NCBI GenBank assembly: GCA_963920765.1
Contig: OY987244.1
Span: 498,501 to 562,500 of the forward strand
DNA: 64,000 nt
Origin: Ulota crispa
Taxonomy: Eukaryota; Streptophyta; Bryopsida; Orthotrichales; Orthotrichaceae
Direction: 5' to 3'
The notes beneath the pieces are model-generated. The model ran no database searches. It was not told where the DNA came from and saw nothing but the letters and a program-made list of their open reading frames with translations. Of the stretch, positions 34,663 through 45,575 are shown in pieces (the stretch's first letter is position 1; every line of letters begins with the position of its first letter). A program made the translations under genes and the position numbers.

Positions 34663-37600
34663 ATGACGGCGGCTATAATCCCGAAACAAAGCACGAGCAC
34701 AAAACGAGGGGATGATGAGCTTGATCATGAACAATATTTGCAATGGAAGGAACCTCTAGTGATCCACGAGGATCCAAGAAATGTATTGACTCCATTATCT
34801 CTACGGGCTACCTTGGATCCGGAGGCCCATGTAACGTTGGATGCCACAATCAACTCTATGGCGGCATCCACCCTAATGGATTCAGAAGCCACAGGAATCT
34901 TCATGCATCTTAGGTTTGCAGAGGAGTGCAATGCAATCCTAAAACTCAAAGGAGCACCAAGAGAAGTCCGAGTGATTGATGGCCGAATGATTAATTTCAA
35001 GCTTATTACGCACGAAGCGGTGGTTGAACTTGTAATTGAGAGTCATTGTGAGAAGTTGGTGGCGGATATCACCAACACAGGAAGATACCCATTTATTTTA
35101 GACATCTTTTNNNNNNNNNNNNNNNNNNNNNNNNNNNNNNNNNNNNNNNNNNNNNNNNNNNNNNNNNNNNNNNNNNNNNNNNNNNNNNNNNNNNNNNNNN
35201 NNNNNNNNNNNNNNNNNNNNNNNNNNNNNNNNNNNNNNNNNNNNNNNNNNNNNNNNNNNNNNNNNNNNNNNNNNNNNNNNNNNNNNNNNNNNNNNNNNNN
35301 NNNNNNNNNNGGGACAGGTAAGGGATTTAGGGGTAGAGGGCCCGGTAAGCCAATGAAAGGTACCGGGTCCGTTACAAGAAACTTAATTGCCCCAACGCAC
35401 TCCTTTGTGTCAACGGCCGCTTTTTGTTTTTTGGCGAAGAATGCGGAGATTTATGCATTCAATATTTCCAAAGTGAGTCTTTCTAGTACAAAGAATTTTT
35501 CAATTCCAGAGGAATACCGCAACTTAAGTGGAGCTTTTAATGAGCAGGCATCAAATAAGTTGCCAAAATATGGCGTGGCGGTCATGAGGATTGAATTCAA
35601 GCAGGGCCAGGAACCACAAAATACTGATCTTTGACCTATGTCACCGGCGGAATTAGAAGAGCTTTGCAAGTATTTAGAGGAAAATTTGGGGAAGGGATGG
35701 ATTCGACAGTCCAAATCCCCGGTATCAGCATCAATTATATTTGTCAAAAAGAAAGATGGTTCCATCAGAGTATGCGTAGATTATCGAAATTTGAATAAAA
35801 TCACAATCCGAAATCGCTACCCGTTACCCTTTATTCCGGAGCTCACAGACTAGTTGGTGGGAGCAAAGATTTTTACTAAGCTGGATATAAGATAAGCATA
35901 CCACCAAGTGCAGATGGCATTGGAACATGAGTTCAAAACGGCATTCAAAACACGGTATGGGTTGTTCGAGTATTTAGTGATACTTTTTGGATTAACCAAT
36001 GCACCTGCCCAATTTTAATCTTACATGCATGAGATCTTTGAAGATCTATTGGACATTTCTGTAGTAATATATTTAGACGACATCCTCATTTTTTCAAAAG
36101 ATCTGGAAAAACATGTACGAGTCGTGCGGGAAGTTCTTTAACGATTGGAGAAACATGGACTTTATGCCAAGGAATCAAAGTGTCAATTTTATTGTTAATC
36201 CGTTGAGTTTTTAAGAATGATGGTGTCTGCTAAAGGGTTGGAAATGTGACAGGACAAGGTTCAAATCATTAAGAATTGGCCCACACCAAAAACCATGAAG
36301 TAAATGCAAGCATTTCTTGGCTTTGTCAGATTTTATCGGCGTTTTATATGTGATTATTCTAGGATTGCCGTTCCCCTTATCATGCTGACAAAAAAGAACA
36401 AAAAATTTGAATGGACCATAGAAGCGGATCGGGCTTTTATGGAACTTCGATCAAGATTTCTCCAAGCACCGGTATTGCTCCACCCTAATTTTGAACAACC
36501 CTTCATTGTAGAAGCGGACGCATCCAATGTGGCAGCAGGAGCTATTCTTTCGCAGCACATGGATGATGGGCATCTCCACTCTTGTGCGTTCCGTAGTTCA
36601 AAGATGTCTCCAGCAGAACAAACTATGATATTTATGATAAGGAACTTTTAAGTATAATTTTGGCGTTTCAAAACTGGCGGATATATTTGGAAGGATCACC
36701 GCATCAAACCCGGGTATTCTTGGACCACAAAAATTTAGAGTATTTTCTTACTACGAAACAGTTAAATCGACGTCAAGCTCGATAGTCTAAATTCCTATCT
36801 GCTTTTAACTTTGAAATTTACCACCGGGCGGGATCGTTAAATGGAAGGGCAGACACTTTCTAGACGAGTGGATGTCACCGAGAAATAAAATAAAGAGAAT
36901 CAATCCTTACTGCGATTGGCTGCGCTTGAGTCTTATGAACCGGTATGGGCAGATGTACAGATTATAAAACGACTTAAGACAGCGTTGCAAGAGGATGCCA
37001 CACTACAATCACTATTGTCATTTTTTAAAGACAATTCCAAGAAACCCCCCCCCCCCCGAGATATACACCGACGACTTCAAGGATACACGTTGGATGATGA
37101 AATCCTTCGCTTTAAGGATTTGATATATGTACCAGACAATGAGGAAGTCAAGCGGCAAATTTTGCAATCTCAGCATGATGCACCAGCCGCGGGACACTAA
37201 GAAAGAGCTAAAACTTTGGATTTGGTTAGCCGAATTTTTTATTGACCCACATTACGCTGCTATGTTCACCGGTACGTTGAGGGATGTGACTTGTGTCAAC
37301 AGTCGAAATCAACTCACCATCCTAGATATAGATTAATGCAACCCATTCCGGCCGGTCATGCACGTAGAAAAGAATTTCTACCGATTTCATAGTAAAATTA
37401 CCAAATAGCAGTGGACATGACTTTATCATGGTGGTGGTCGATAAAAACACAAAACTAGGCCACTTTATTCCTACAAAAAAAATGGTTACTTCCAATAATA
37501 CCGCTTCATTATATCTATATAATATTTAGAAGCTTTATAGCATATCGAAGGAGGTAATTTCAGATCGTGGGCCAGTTTTTGTCTCTAAGTTCATAAGAAG

Positions 37601-38483
37601 ACTTTGCGAACTCCTTAGGATTCGGCCATCTCCAACCACGGCTTTTCATCCTCAGGCGGATGAGCAAAGCGCAAGGGTAAATCTAGTGCTTGAGCAATTT
37701 CTTCAAACTTTCACTACAACCCGGCAAGATGATTGGGTCGATCTCCTTCTAATAGCGAAATTTGCGTATAAAAACGCAAGTCATTTTGCAACAGGATTCT
37801 CTCCTTTCTATGCCACTTATGGTTATCATCTGGCATTTTCAGTTTTTATATCAACCACATCTACAGTGCTTGCGGCGGAGGACCGAGTGCAATACCTACA
37901 ACAAGTCCACAAAAAACTTAAGGTCATGATAAAAATTGTAGGGGAGGACGCCAAACGCAACTATGATCGCGTGGTACAATTACAACCAACATTTCAAATA
38001 GGCGACAAGGTTCTTCTTCGGCACAATAATATAACAACAACGGAGCCGTCTCGAAAACTGGCCCCAAAGTTTTTGGGACCATTTATAGTAATTGCTAAAC
38101 TCTCCAATGTTGTTTATCGCTCACAATTACCAAAAACATTGCAGATTCATGATGTGTTCTATGTCTCCTTGCTTGAAAGATATCGTCATGATTCCATTCC
38201 GGGACGACGCCAATTACCACCCCCACCGATTACCACTCATGATAGAGATGTTGAATGGAAAGTCCACGAAGTTCTTAATTCATGGATTTTTGGTCAGGGA
38301 AGAAGATTGCAATATCTAGTCTCTTGGGAGGGCTACGGACCAGAAGAGAATTCTTGGGAGCCGGCGGCAAATTTAAAAAATGCACCACTAGCGGTGGCAA
38401 AGTTTCATAAGAAGCACCCTAGAGCGCCGATACCGAACCGTAAGAAAACTCTATCTAAGAAGGGGAATAATGTTACGAACTAG
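34663..38483 (+). pseudogene. pol (protease, RT, RNase H, integrase, chromodomain), broken
   Basis: The protease-like region has DSE where the active site should be DSG (34879-34887). RT begins about 35640 ([18 protein letters not shown]) and keeps the YLDD box at 36070-36081. Stops interrupt it near 35851, 35893, 36016, 36139, 36196, 36247 and 36301. RNase H-like sequence is at about 36430-36880. The integrase keeps ISDRGP near 37560, but its expected catalytic Glu, in the stretch that reads QADEQSARVN, is replaced by Ala. A chromodomain lies at 38250-38424 (LQYLVSWEGYGPEENSWEP). Several stops fit C-to-T change at CAA, CAG or CGA codons. Not functional. Confidence 0.93.
35111..35310. other. 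Assembly gap (200 N)
   Basis: Exactly 200 N inside the retrotransposon, between the protease-like region and RT. The size looks like a placeholder. An ORF drawn across it is artificial. Confidence 1.
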
Positions 38484-38694
38484 TTTGTAAGCACGGTTAC
38501 GTTGGTTAAAGATTGGTTACCCTTCCTCTTTCCTTTTTAAACCAAGTGAGGAGGTTTGTTCTTCACTTGACATTTTGCTTAATACAATGGAATACTTTCA
38601 ATGTCACCTTTGCATCTCTTAGTGTTTGTTTCTACATTAGGTTATGATCTCAAAATAGGAAAGGAATGTCAACTCTTGATCTTGTATCGTAACA
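38471..38694 (+). repeat. 3' LTR (224 bp)
   Basis: Begins TGTTACGA and ends TCGTAACA, a perfect inverted pair. It is preceded by a purine-rich tract (AAGAAGGGGAATAA) suited as polypurine tract. Same length as the 5' LTR. Confidence 0.97.
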
Positions 38695-40468
38695 ATTTAA
38701 TCATAAATTCAAGAAGCACCATTTTTGTTCTATCTGCTAAGCTAAAACTCATCTATGTTTGTTTTCCAAAAATATCATTTTTTTTTTTTTAGAATTATGT
38801 AAATAGATAAGCAAGGCCCTTTGTAAAAAGGGGACAGTTGATTTAAAAAGAACCAAAGCACTTGAATTTATGCTTAGTAAAATGGAGTATCTCGACCAAA
38901 AATACCTTACCCGGGTCTTCTACTAACTATATATATATATATATTCATACTTTTCAATTATAACAATGCAAACTCAATTTTAAAATGTATTGTTATGTAG
39001 TAATGACTTTCACTACATAATAATCAATAAACTCAAATCAATAATATTGTTCTTCTATGTATAAACTTGTATTATGTAGTATGGTTTTGTCCTCAAAGTG
39101 AATTGACACTTCTCACTCTTAATTGGGGAATGCTATACCATGAGTGGAAATCCTTGAGATGTGAGTTGTGAGCCATGAGACTATTTTGTTTTGTCAAAAT
39201 ATTGAATTTCACTTATAATTGTGTATAGAGACCCCTTTATTGTGCATTTTAATTTTTCTTCTTTTGAGAAAATTGTTGTTTTTTAATTTATCCAGTGATT
39301 TTCAGCTCAAAATTGATTTTTGCTCACCAAAATATTAACTCTCTACTCATGGTTCACCAGTTTAATTTCACAAGATAGCATCATCCTCACTTAAATCATT
39401 ACACATATGTTTCAATGTTTTTGAATCAATATTTGTTCCCCATGTGTTAATATTTGAAGGAAATTGTAACAAAACCAAAAAAAATGATCAACATATATTA
39501 CCTTGATTTGGACCATTGAATTTTATTAATTTCTTGATTTTAGTGTAAAGGAATTTTATAACTTATGGTTTCTATGCACTGTGTGTTCAATTTTCCAATC
39601 ATTCTTTGCTGCCTTTTGGCACATGCAAGATACTTCTCTTCTCTTGTTACTTTGTCCATACTTTGATCCCACTCAATCAAACAAACTCTTGGTTTTCATT
39701 GAAATTGACATTATTTTCCTCTTTGTATTTACAGTTTTCGTACTTAGTGACAAAAGTAAAATAAACTTTGAAACTTCAGCAAAAAACCTATGAAATTGAT
39801 TATACTTAGTACCATTTCAAACACATGTACGTGCAATCAATTCAACATGAAAACAACCACATATAGAGCCCATAAAGTCTACAAACGTTTTGCACTAAAT
39901 TGTTGATTCCATCTTCGGTCACATCAATTAAACATTGAAAAAAAGTAAAGACATTTAAAATATAAATTGGGGAGCCTAATGGCAAAAATAATCTACACTC
40001 CAATAGCAACAGTTCAATGATCAAAACCTTCTTTTTCATGCTACTTATCTCTTTTCCAACATAAAACAATTATCTTTGGCTATCTTATTTTTAAAACATT
40101 TCAAACATACACAATAGTTTCAATTCTAAACCAAGTTAACATACTGTTTTCACATGTTTTCGAATTCAAGTGACGGAATTAAATTCATTCATAAAAAAGT
40201 TACACAAAAAATAAAACTTTTCACACTACAATATGACTAGTTACTGACTTCAAATTGGATTTCCTAGTTTGAGCGTAGGCCCTGAGGTGTGTAGGGTTCT
40301 CGGAGCACATGAATGTATTTCGTCATCTCCGTCGGTGCGCATGTGGATGGATGAGAAATGGGTTACGCTCACTCATTGAGCGCACCTCCTTTCGCTTGGT
40401 TCGCTTGGAGATTTGGGCATGGAAACGTGAGGATTCATCACTTTGTTGAGTTTAGAGCTCCAGCGGTG
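38695..40468. other. AT-rich spacer and clpP6 promoter
   Basis: No gene to about 40260. A short AT run lies at 38929-38943 and a T run near 38780. From 40270 the composition changes to GC-richer sequence ahead of clpP6, with CACATG and GCGCAC motifs but no clear TATA box. Confidence 0.4.
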
Positions 40469-42287
40469 ATGGCGATGGCGACTCACCTGGGGCTTGCTTT
40501 GCATTCAAGGGGTGCGAAATTGGGGTCTCTGCAAGTCTCGAGTAAGCTGACTACCAAGGGATGCGCCGTGGAGCGGATTTTTGCCGGCCACGTGAACCCT
40601 GGAGGTGCTGGGAGCTCAAGGAAATCCGTGGCCGTGCAAGCTGCGAATGGAAATGCGATTAGGGCTGCGAAGAAGGGCTCTCCGCCAATGATGCCCGCCG
40701 TTCTCACGCCTTCCGGACCTGTGGACCTGAATACACTAATGCTCCGCAATCGAATTATATTCGTCGGATCACCGGTGAATTCTGAGGTACGTGGGCGTTC
40801 AATTTCTGGCATACTACAGAGCATGTATAACGACATTGCTGAAATTTGACATGGGGCTGTCCCGGGGGTTTTGCTGCGGCAGGTGGCACAGTCAGTGATT
40901 TCGAAGCTTTTGACTCTGGCGGCTATTAATGACGAGGAGGAAATTAAGGTTGGCTTACTTACACACGTCTTTCGGACTTCGCTGCGGAACTCTCACGACG
41001 TAGAACTGCTCTTTCTCTCCAAATTACTATTATTCTCAATGATTTTGTTTCACTACGGAGGCTTACGAGGGTTACGCTTTTTCTCATGCATCATGCAGAT
41101 GTATATCAATTGCCCCGGTGGAAGTACTTATTCAATTATGGCCATATACGATGCCATGCAATGGGTCAGTCCTCTACAGTGGCTTTTCGCCCTTCTACAC
41201 AGCTCCTTTTTTGAACTATAGTGTGATAATTGGGAGGACACAGCTTAAAACGGAATCTTCATGTAGGTTTTTGAGTGAAGTAAACCCTAATGAGTACATA
41301 CGCTTGTTGCGAATACAGATAAAGCCAGATGTCAGCACTGTGTGCTTTGGCATTGCTGCTAGCCAGGGCGCATTGCTCCTTGCAGGTGGCAAAAAAGGCA
41401 AGCGCTTTGCTATGCCGAATGCTCGTATCATGATTCACCAGCCTCAAGGCGGTTGTGGGGTACCGCTTCTTCCCAATTCATTTCCTCTAATTTTTGAGAC
41501 CGTACTTTGATTTGAGCTATTATTTCTGTGCATTCCTTATGGTTATTTTCCTCATTATTCGTATTGTCTTACTAGAGTTTTAGCGTATTAGTGTCTTGTT
41601 TTTTTTTTGTGCGATGTTTCAACAAACATGGGTCATTTTTGGTTTCATTTTTTTACTGGACACTCACCTTGTTTATTGTGGTTGAAAGGGAACTGCTGAT
41701 GATGTTAGAAGGCAAGTGAATGAAGTAATGTCCTCTCGGGATGTAAGTAACTTTCTCCTTTATGTTGTTAGATTCTATTTTGTCTGGGCTTTACCATTCT
41801 CTTGTACATAGACGTGGTTGATTGGTGACCTCTTCTTTACCCTCCCGTGTAGAATTTAAACTTTGACAATGCTTGATTCATGCCCTTCTATGTTCTAATT
41901 TTTTACCCTTGAAGAGTACTGATAGGAACCTAAATACATGCAGAAAATAGACCAGATGTATTCTATATTTTGCGATCAACCTTTGGAAAGAGTGCGGAAA
42001 TTCACAGAGCGAGATTATTTCTTCTCTGCAGCTGAGGTATCTAATCTCAACTCTTATGCGTCAGACCGCTTTACTCCTCATATTTATGGCTTAAGAGAGA
42101 GCTATGGTGTTGTTTTGGGTACATGCCGAGAATGTATGCATTTAATCTGGTATTTGGCATGTTTGGATTGCATTACTCTCTTTTATTCAGAGATCTGAAT
42201 ATTAAGTTGAATGTCCTTTTGATGAATTTGCTTTTGCAGGCAATGGATTTCGGGTTAATTGATGGTCTGCTAGAGACAGAATTCTGA
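40469..42287 (+). CDS. clpP6: Plastid Clp protease proteolytic subunit ClpP6, 7 exons
   Basis: Nuclear gene for a serine peptidase subunit of the plastid ClpPR core, which degrades stromal proteins fed by ClpC chaperones. Exons: 40469-40786, 40883-40948, 41099-41164, 41319-41459, 41689-41742, 41944-42036, 42240-42287; all GT-AG and all phase 0. The product is 261 residues. Residues 1 to about 70 are rich in Ser, Ala and basic residues with almost no acids, as in a transit peptide. The conserved part starts near [20 protein letters not shown], typical of ClpP6. The catalytic triad is Ser165 (AASQGALL), His190 (MIHQPQ) and Asp239 (TERD). It ends [11 protein letters not shown]. An in-frame upstream ATG at 40358 would add 37 residues; I prefer 40469 because MAMA starts a typical transit peptide. 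All catalytic residues are intact. Confidence 0.95.
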
Positions 42288-43790
42288 GATTCATCATGGC
42301 GCATTTGTTGCTCCCATTTTAGACTAGCTTCAACTGTTTTGGTGACCTGTTAGAGACTGTGAGTGTTGTTCTATATCAAAGCAAAATACGATCAATTATT
42401 CAAAAATTCTATCTCTCCTTAAAGCCTTGTTTTGTTTCTGGTGTGAACGTCTCTTGACACTAGAATTTTATCAGAAGCATTAGCTGGTCGTTTGAGTAGT
42501 ATATGAAAGGGCTGTTTTCGTCACACAAAATCAAAGATTATTTAGTGCAGTTCTTTGAGATGGGTGCTTTATAGTCAGAATTGTGCATTTGCGGTACATT
42601 ATGCAGCCGTGGCCCTCCCTTTTCTCGTTAGTTTTGCAATGGTATCTCTGAAACAACAATAACCGAGCTGACTTCCACGAGGGGAGTTGAGTTACAGAAA
42701 TGGAACCAAGTCTCTTATCTCTGTAGCATGCTATTGGTCATTTTGTATCCAACGCGAGAAACTTTGGAGTCTTCTACGTTTTCCTTAGTTCGTCAAAATA
42801 TACTGAATGCCAAGTCCATTTTTTAGCCCGAATTTCATTTGCAATTTTTTAAAATCCTCTTTCATTCAAGGGAGCCTTTTGCCCTGGGTAGACCATGTTT
42901 TTTGGAGAGCTCCTTTGAGTCGAGAATTTGGTTTTGGTTTATCCAATGAAGACGAGCGTATGAGCACTCAGTCAAATTTTAAGATTCTTTATTGTATATG
43001 CTCTTTTTGCCACTATTTATAGACGAGTTCTTTTGTTTTTATTTTTCAATAATCATTGTGTCTTCTTTACATTTTTTGAGAGTAAACTTGTCAAAATTTG
43101 TGTGGAGAGTTCAAAGTCTTCAAAGGTTGGATTGTCTCCATCTCGATGATCGGATGTTGGGTATAAAAATCAAAGTGAAAAGGAAAGCTTCTACCCTTGC
43201 TTTAGTTTTCCAAAGCAGACATAAGTTGATATTAAGTTTTTTGGAATGAACTACCAATATATTTTTTAAAGAATATCTAACTAATTGGGTGCTTATCTTA
43301 AAGGATCCCTACTTTAGAAGTGTGAATTCACAAGGATCCCTACTTTAGAAGTTTGTGTAAATATTGTCAATTGTATATCCACATCATTAAATCAAGTTTG
43401 TTATTCATTAATTACTTATTGATATTAAACATTATGCTATCTCAAGAAAAGGTAGTGTATTTTAGCTACTTGTATACTTGCACTTAAATCATAAAACATA
43501 AATTGACATTCATAGGAACTTCATGGTTTCAAGAAAAACTAAAATAAAACATAACGTATCCAAAATCTAGTTTTTGTTACACTTGAGAACACAAAAAATT
43601 CCTAAAAATGAGTCATATGTTATGTTTTGAAGTAGAAAAGCTTAAAAGTGTAAAGCTCATATACCATTTTGAAGTTCAACTATGTGGTTGTAAGCCTTGT
43701 CCCTCCAATGCTAACTTTCCACCTCAAAAATGAACTGACAATTTGAAGCCTCTTTAACAAATACATGAACAAAGAAATAGTAGAGAATGT
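42288..43790. other. 3' flank of clpP6 and spacer
   Basis: Probable 3'UTR to about 42700, then AT-rich spacer. A direct repeat AAGGATCCCTACTTTAGAAG occurs twice at about 43301-43349, 13 bases apart. Short ORFs at 42807-43249 have no recognised motif. Confidence 0.4.
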
Positions 43791-44374
43791 TTAACCCTTT
43801 AACTCTTGTGGTCAATTAGGGAGGTGAGTAGATTAGCTTCTTGTGCCATCACATTTCGTTTTCTCTTTGAGGTCATGTGTCTCTTCTTTACCTTGGCAAA
43901 CTTTGGGAACGCCAAGTTGGAGTTCCCCACTTTTGTGTGGTTTAGGGTTCATCTCCACTCTCCACACCCAACGGCTGTTGAAGCCCTACTCTTCAGCTGG
44001 AAGCTAGGTTGCAGGAGAGCATAGAGCAGACAGCCAACTGAAGTATCTTTTATTCCCACACGTTCTCCAAGTTCCTCAACGGTTGTATTGGTAGTAGAAC
44101 TGCCATGTCAGCACTACATTGCCAATTCTTTTGCAATCAAGGCCATCTTTATCCATGATTTGTTTATTTTGAATTTGCATGTAGGCAAGTTATCCAACTA
44201 TTAAACCCACATGGTAGCATTGATTTGCTTGTTTTTTGTTCCATTCCATTCACATTCAAATTCCCCACACCCGTCCCCTTTCACGCAACCCATAATTCCA
44301 TGTCATACTTTTTCTATTGCTGAAAACGTCCCTAAATTGACTAGATTAAGGTTGATCAAGCGCTAAAGGGTTAA
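43791..44374. mobile_element. TTAA-flanked element, family G copy 2
   Basis: The left end is TTAACCCTTTAACTCTTGTG. The right end, read on the minus strand, is TTAACCCTTTAGCGCTTGAT. The segment 'caaattccccacacccgtccc' near 44270 matches family G copy 1. The GC-richer left third has an ORF at 43806-44024 without a recognised family. Confidence 0.65.
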
Positions 44375-44536
44375 AGTATGTTTCTCTACCCCCTCTATCC
44401 AAATTTTACTTTATGACCATTCATTTGTAGTATCCACATGATCATTTCAAATCATTTACACAACCATCCATTCCTTTGGGGGTTCATAATCATCAAAACT
44501 CAAACTTTAAATTTTTGTGATTTGTAGGGAAATAAA

Positions 44537-44697
44537 CACTACAAGAAAAACTGTCCATGGTGACACGTCCAAAGTGACTAAAATGTCCAAATTGACAAAA
44601 AATTGACAAAAACATGTCCAAATTGACATAAAAGTGTTTGAATCAACATAACCTAATTGACAAAAAAGGTCCAAAATGACAGTGCTCCCTTGTAGTG
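44537..44697. mobile_element. CACTA-type (En/Spm-like) MITE
   Basis: Starts CACTACAAGAAAAACTGTCC and ends with the inverse of CACTACAAGGGAGCACTGTC, with a 3-base AAA duplication on both sides. CACTACAAGAAAA is the standard terminus of plant CACTA elements. The interior is made of repeats of about 17-20 bases of the type 'gtccaaattgacaaaa', like CACTA subterminal repeats. At 161 bp it is a minimal derivative without coding capacity. Confidence 0.9.
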
Positions 44698-45575
44698 AAA
44701 TGTAATTTTCTTACCAAAATTTTCCCAAAAATTGTCTAGAATTTCCAGATGTTGTAGTATTGCTGGAAAAGGAACCAAAACATGAAGCAAAGTTTCTCCA
44801 AAGATTATTCACCTAAACCGAATATCTTGGAGCCACCCCAGCAAAAAGAAATGATAAACAAAAGAGTGGCTGTGGCGGAGCTCGAGGAGTTTCATCCACC
44901 TGGACGCTGCAGAGGCACGAATGAGGACATTCATCCGGGGGGTAGCGTCCTTTCAATGGCCAAAGAAGGGCAGGGGGGGAGAGTGAGTGTCGTCAGGAAT
45001 GCGTTGATGCTAACCAGGGGAAGCGTCCGTGCCCATGCAGCAGCAGCAGCAGCATCGATTACTTGGTGAGTGTGCTCGCAATCCTCGCCATCGCCGTCGC
45101 TATCGCCCTTGCCCGCGCTTTATCGTATCTCTGTGCTGGCGCTGCTCCTCTCGCGGTAGCTCTTGGCGGTATGCTTTTTGGATTTGAATTGCGCACGGTA
45201 GCTTGTCTGATTGGAAAGTGAAGTGGTGGCTCCGTGGTTGTGAGGTTCGGTTGCTTGATGGGTTGGCCGCAGGGGCGTTGGCGTGCGGCGGCGGATGCGG
45301 TGGAAGGCGGTGTGAGGGAGCGCCAGGCCTGGGAGGACGGAATTGCGAATTGAAAACGATTGCGGAGGGGTTAAGGGCAAGGGCAAGGGTTGTGGTGTAG
45401 GGCGGCGTTCGATCGAGATGGACTCTGGAGGGGTGGGAATTGAGATGCGTTGTGGCGGAGGAGGCCATTGACGGCATTGGGAAGGAGACCAACCGACCGA
45501 CCGACCGACCGACCATCGGACGAGACGGGGAAGCTGGCGTTGTCTCCGGCATCTCCGGCTTCTCCGGCGTCGCCG
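44698..45575 (+). promoter_or_regulatory. Upstream region and 5' leader of the RanBPM gene
   Basis: Turns GC-rich after about 44860. A GCAGCA run (45039-45052) is followed by a good splice donor (TTG-GTGAGT near 45065), so a 5'UTR intron is possible. An ACCG microsatellite lies at 45492-45514, just ahead of the start codon. The 95-codon ORF at 44782-45069 has no recognised family and is probably leader sequence. Confidence 0.4.
45492..45514. repeat. (ACCG)n microsatellite in the RanBPM leader
   Basis: Nearly six ACCG units in a row, upstream of the first in-frame ATG. Confidence 0.95.

Larger units (their letters stand above)
32831..38694 (+). mobile_element. Ty3/gypsy LTR retrotransposon, chromovirus (decayed)
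   Basis: A complete insertion: LTR, gag, protease, RT, RNase H, integrase, chromodomain, LTR. The 5-bp target duplication ATTTA is exact at 32826-32830 and 38695-38699. The pol order RT-RH-IN and the C-terminal chromodomain define a chromovirus. Many in-frame stops and lost catalytic residues make it non-autonomous now. The RT, the basic integrase tail (LAPKFLGPF, FYVSLLERY) and the chromodomain resemble Tcn1/fungal-type chromoviruses more than the common seed-plant lineages; this is from memory of the families and untested. A 200-base assembly gap falls between the protease and RT. Confidence 0.95.

Noticed and set aside
34663..35634. 323-codon ORF across the N run
   Set aside because: Joined only because N was read through; it is part of the broken pol region.
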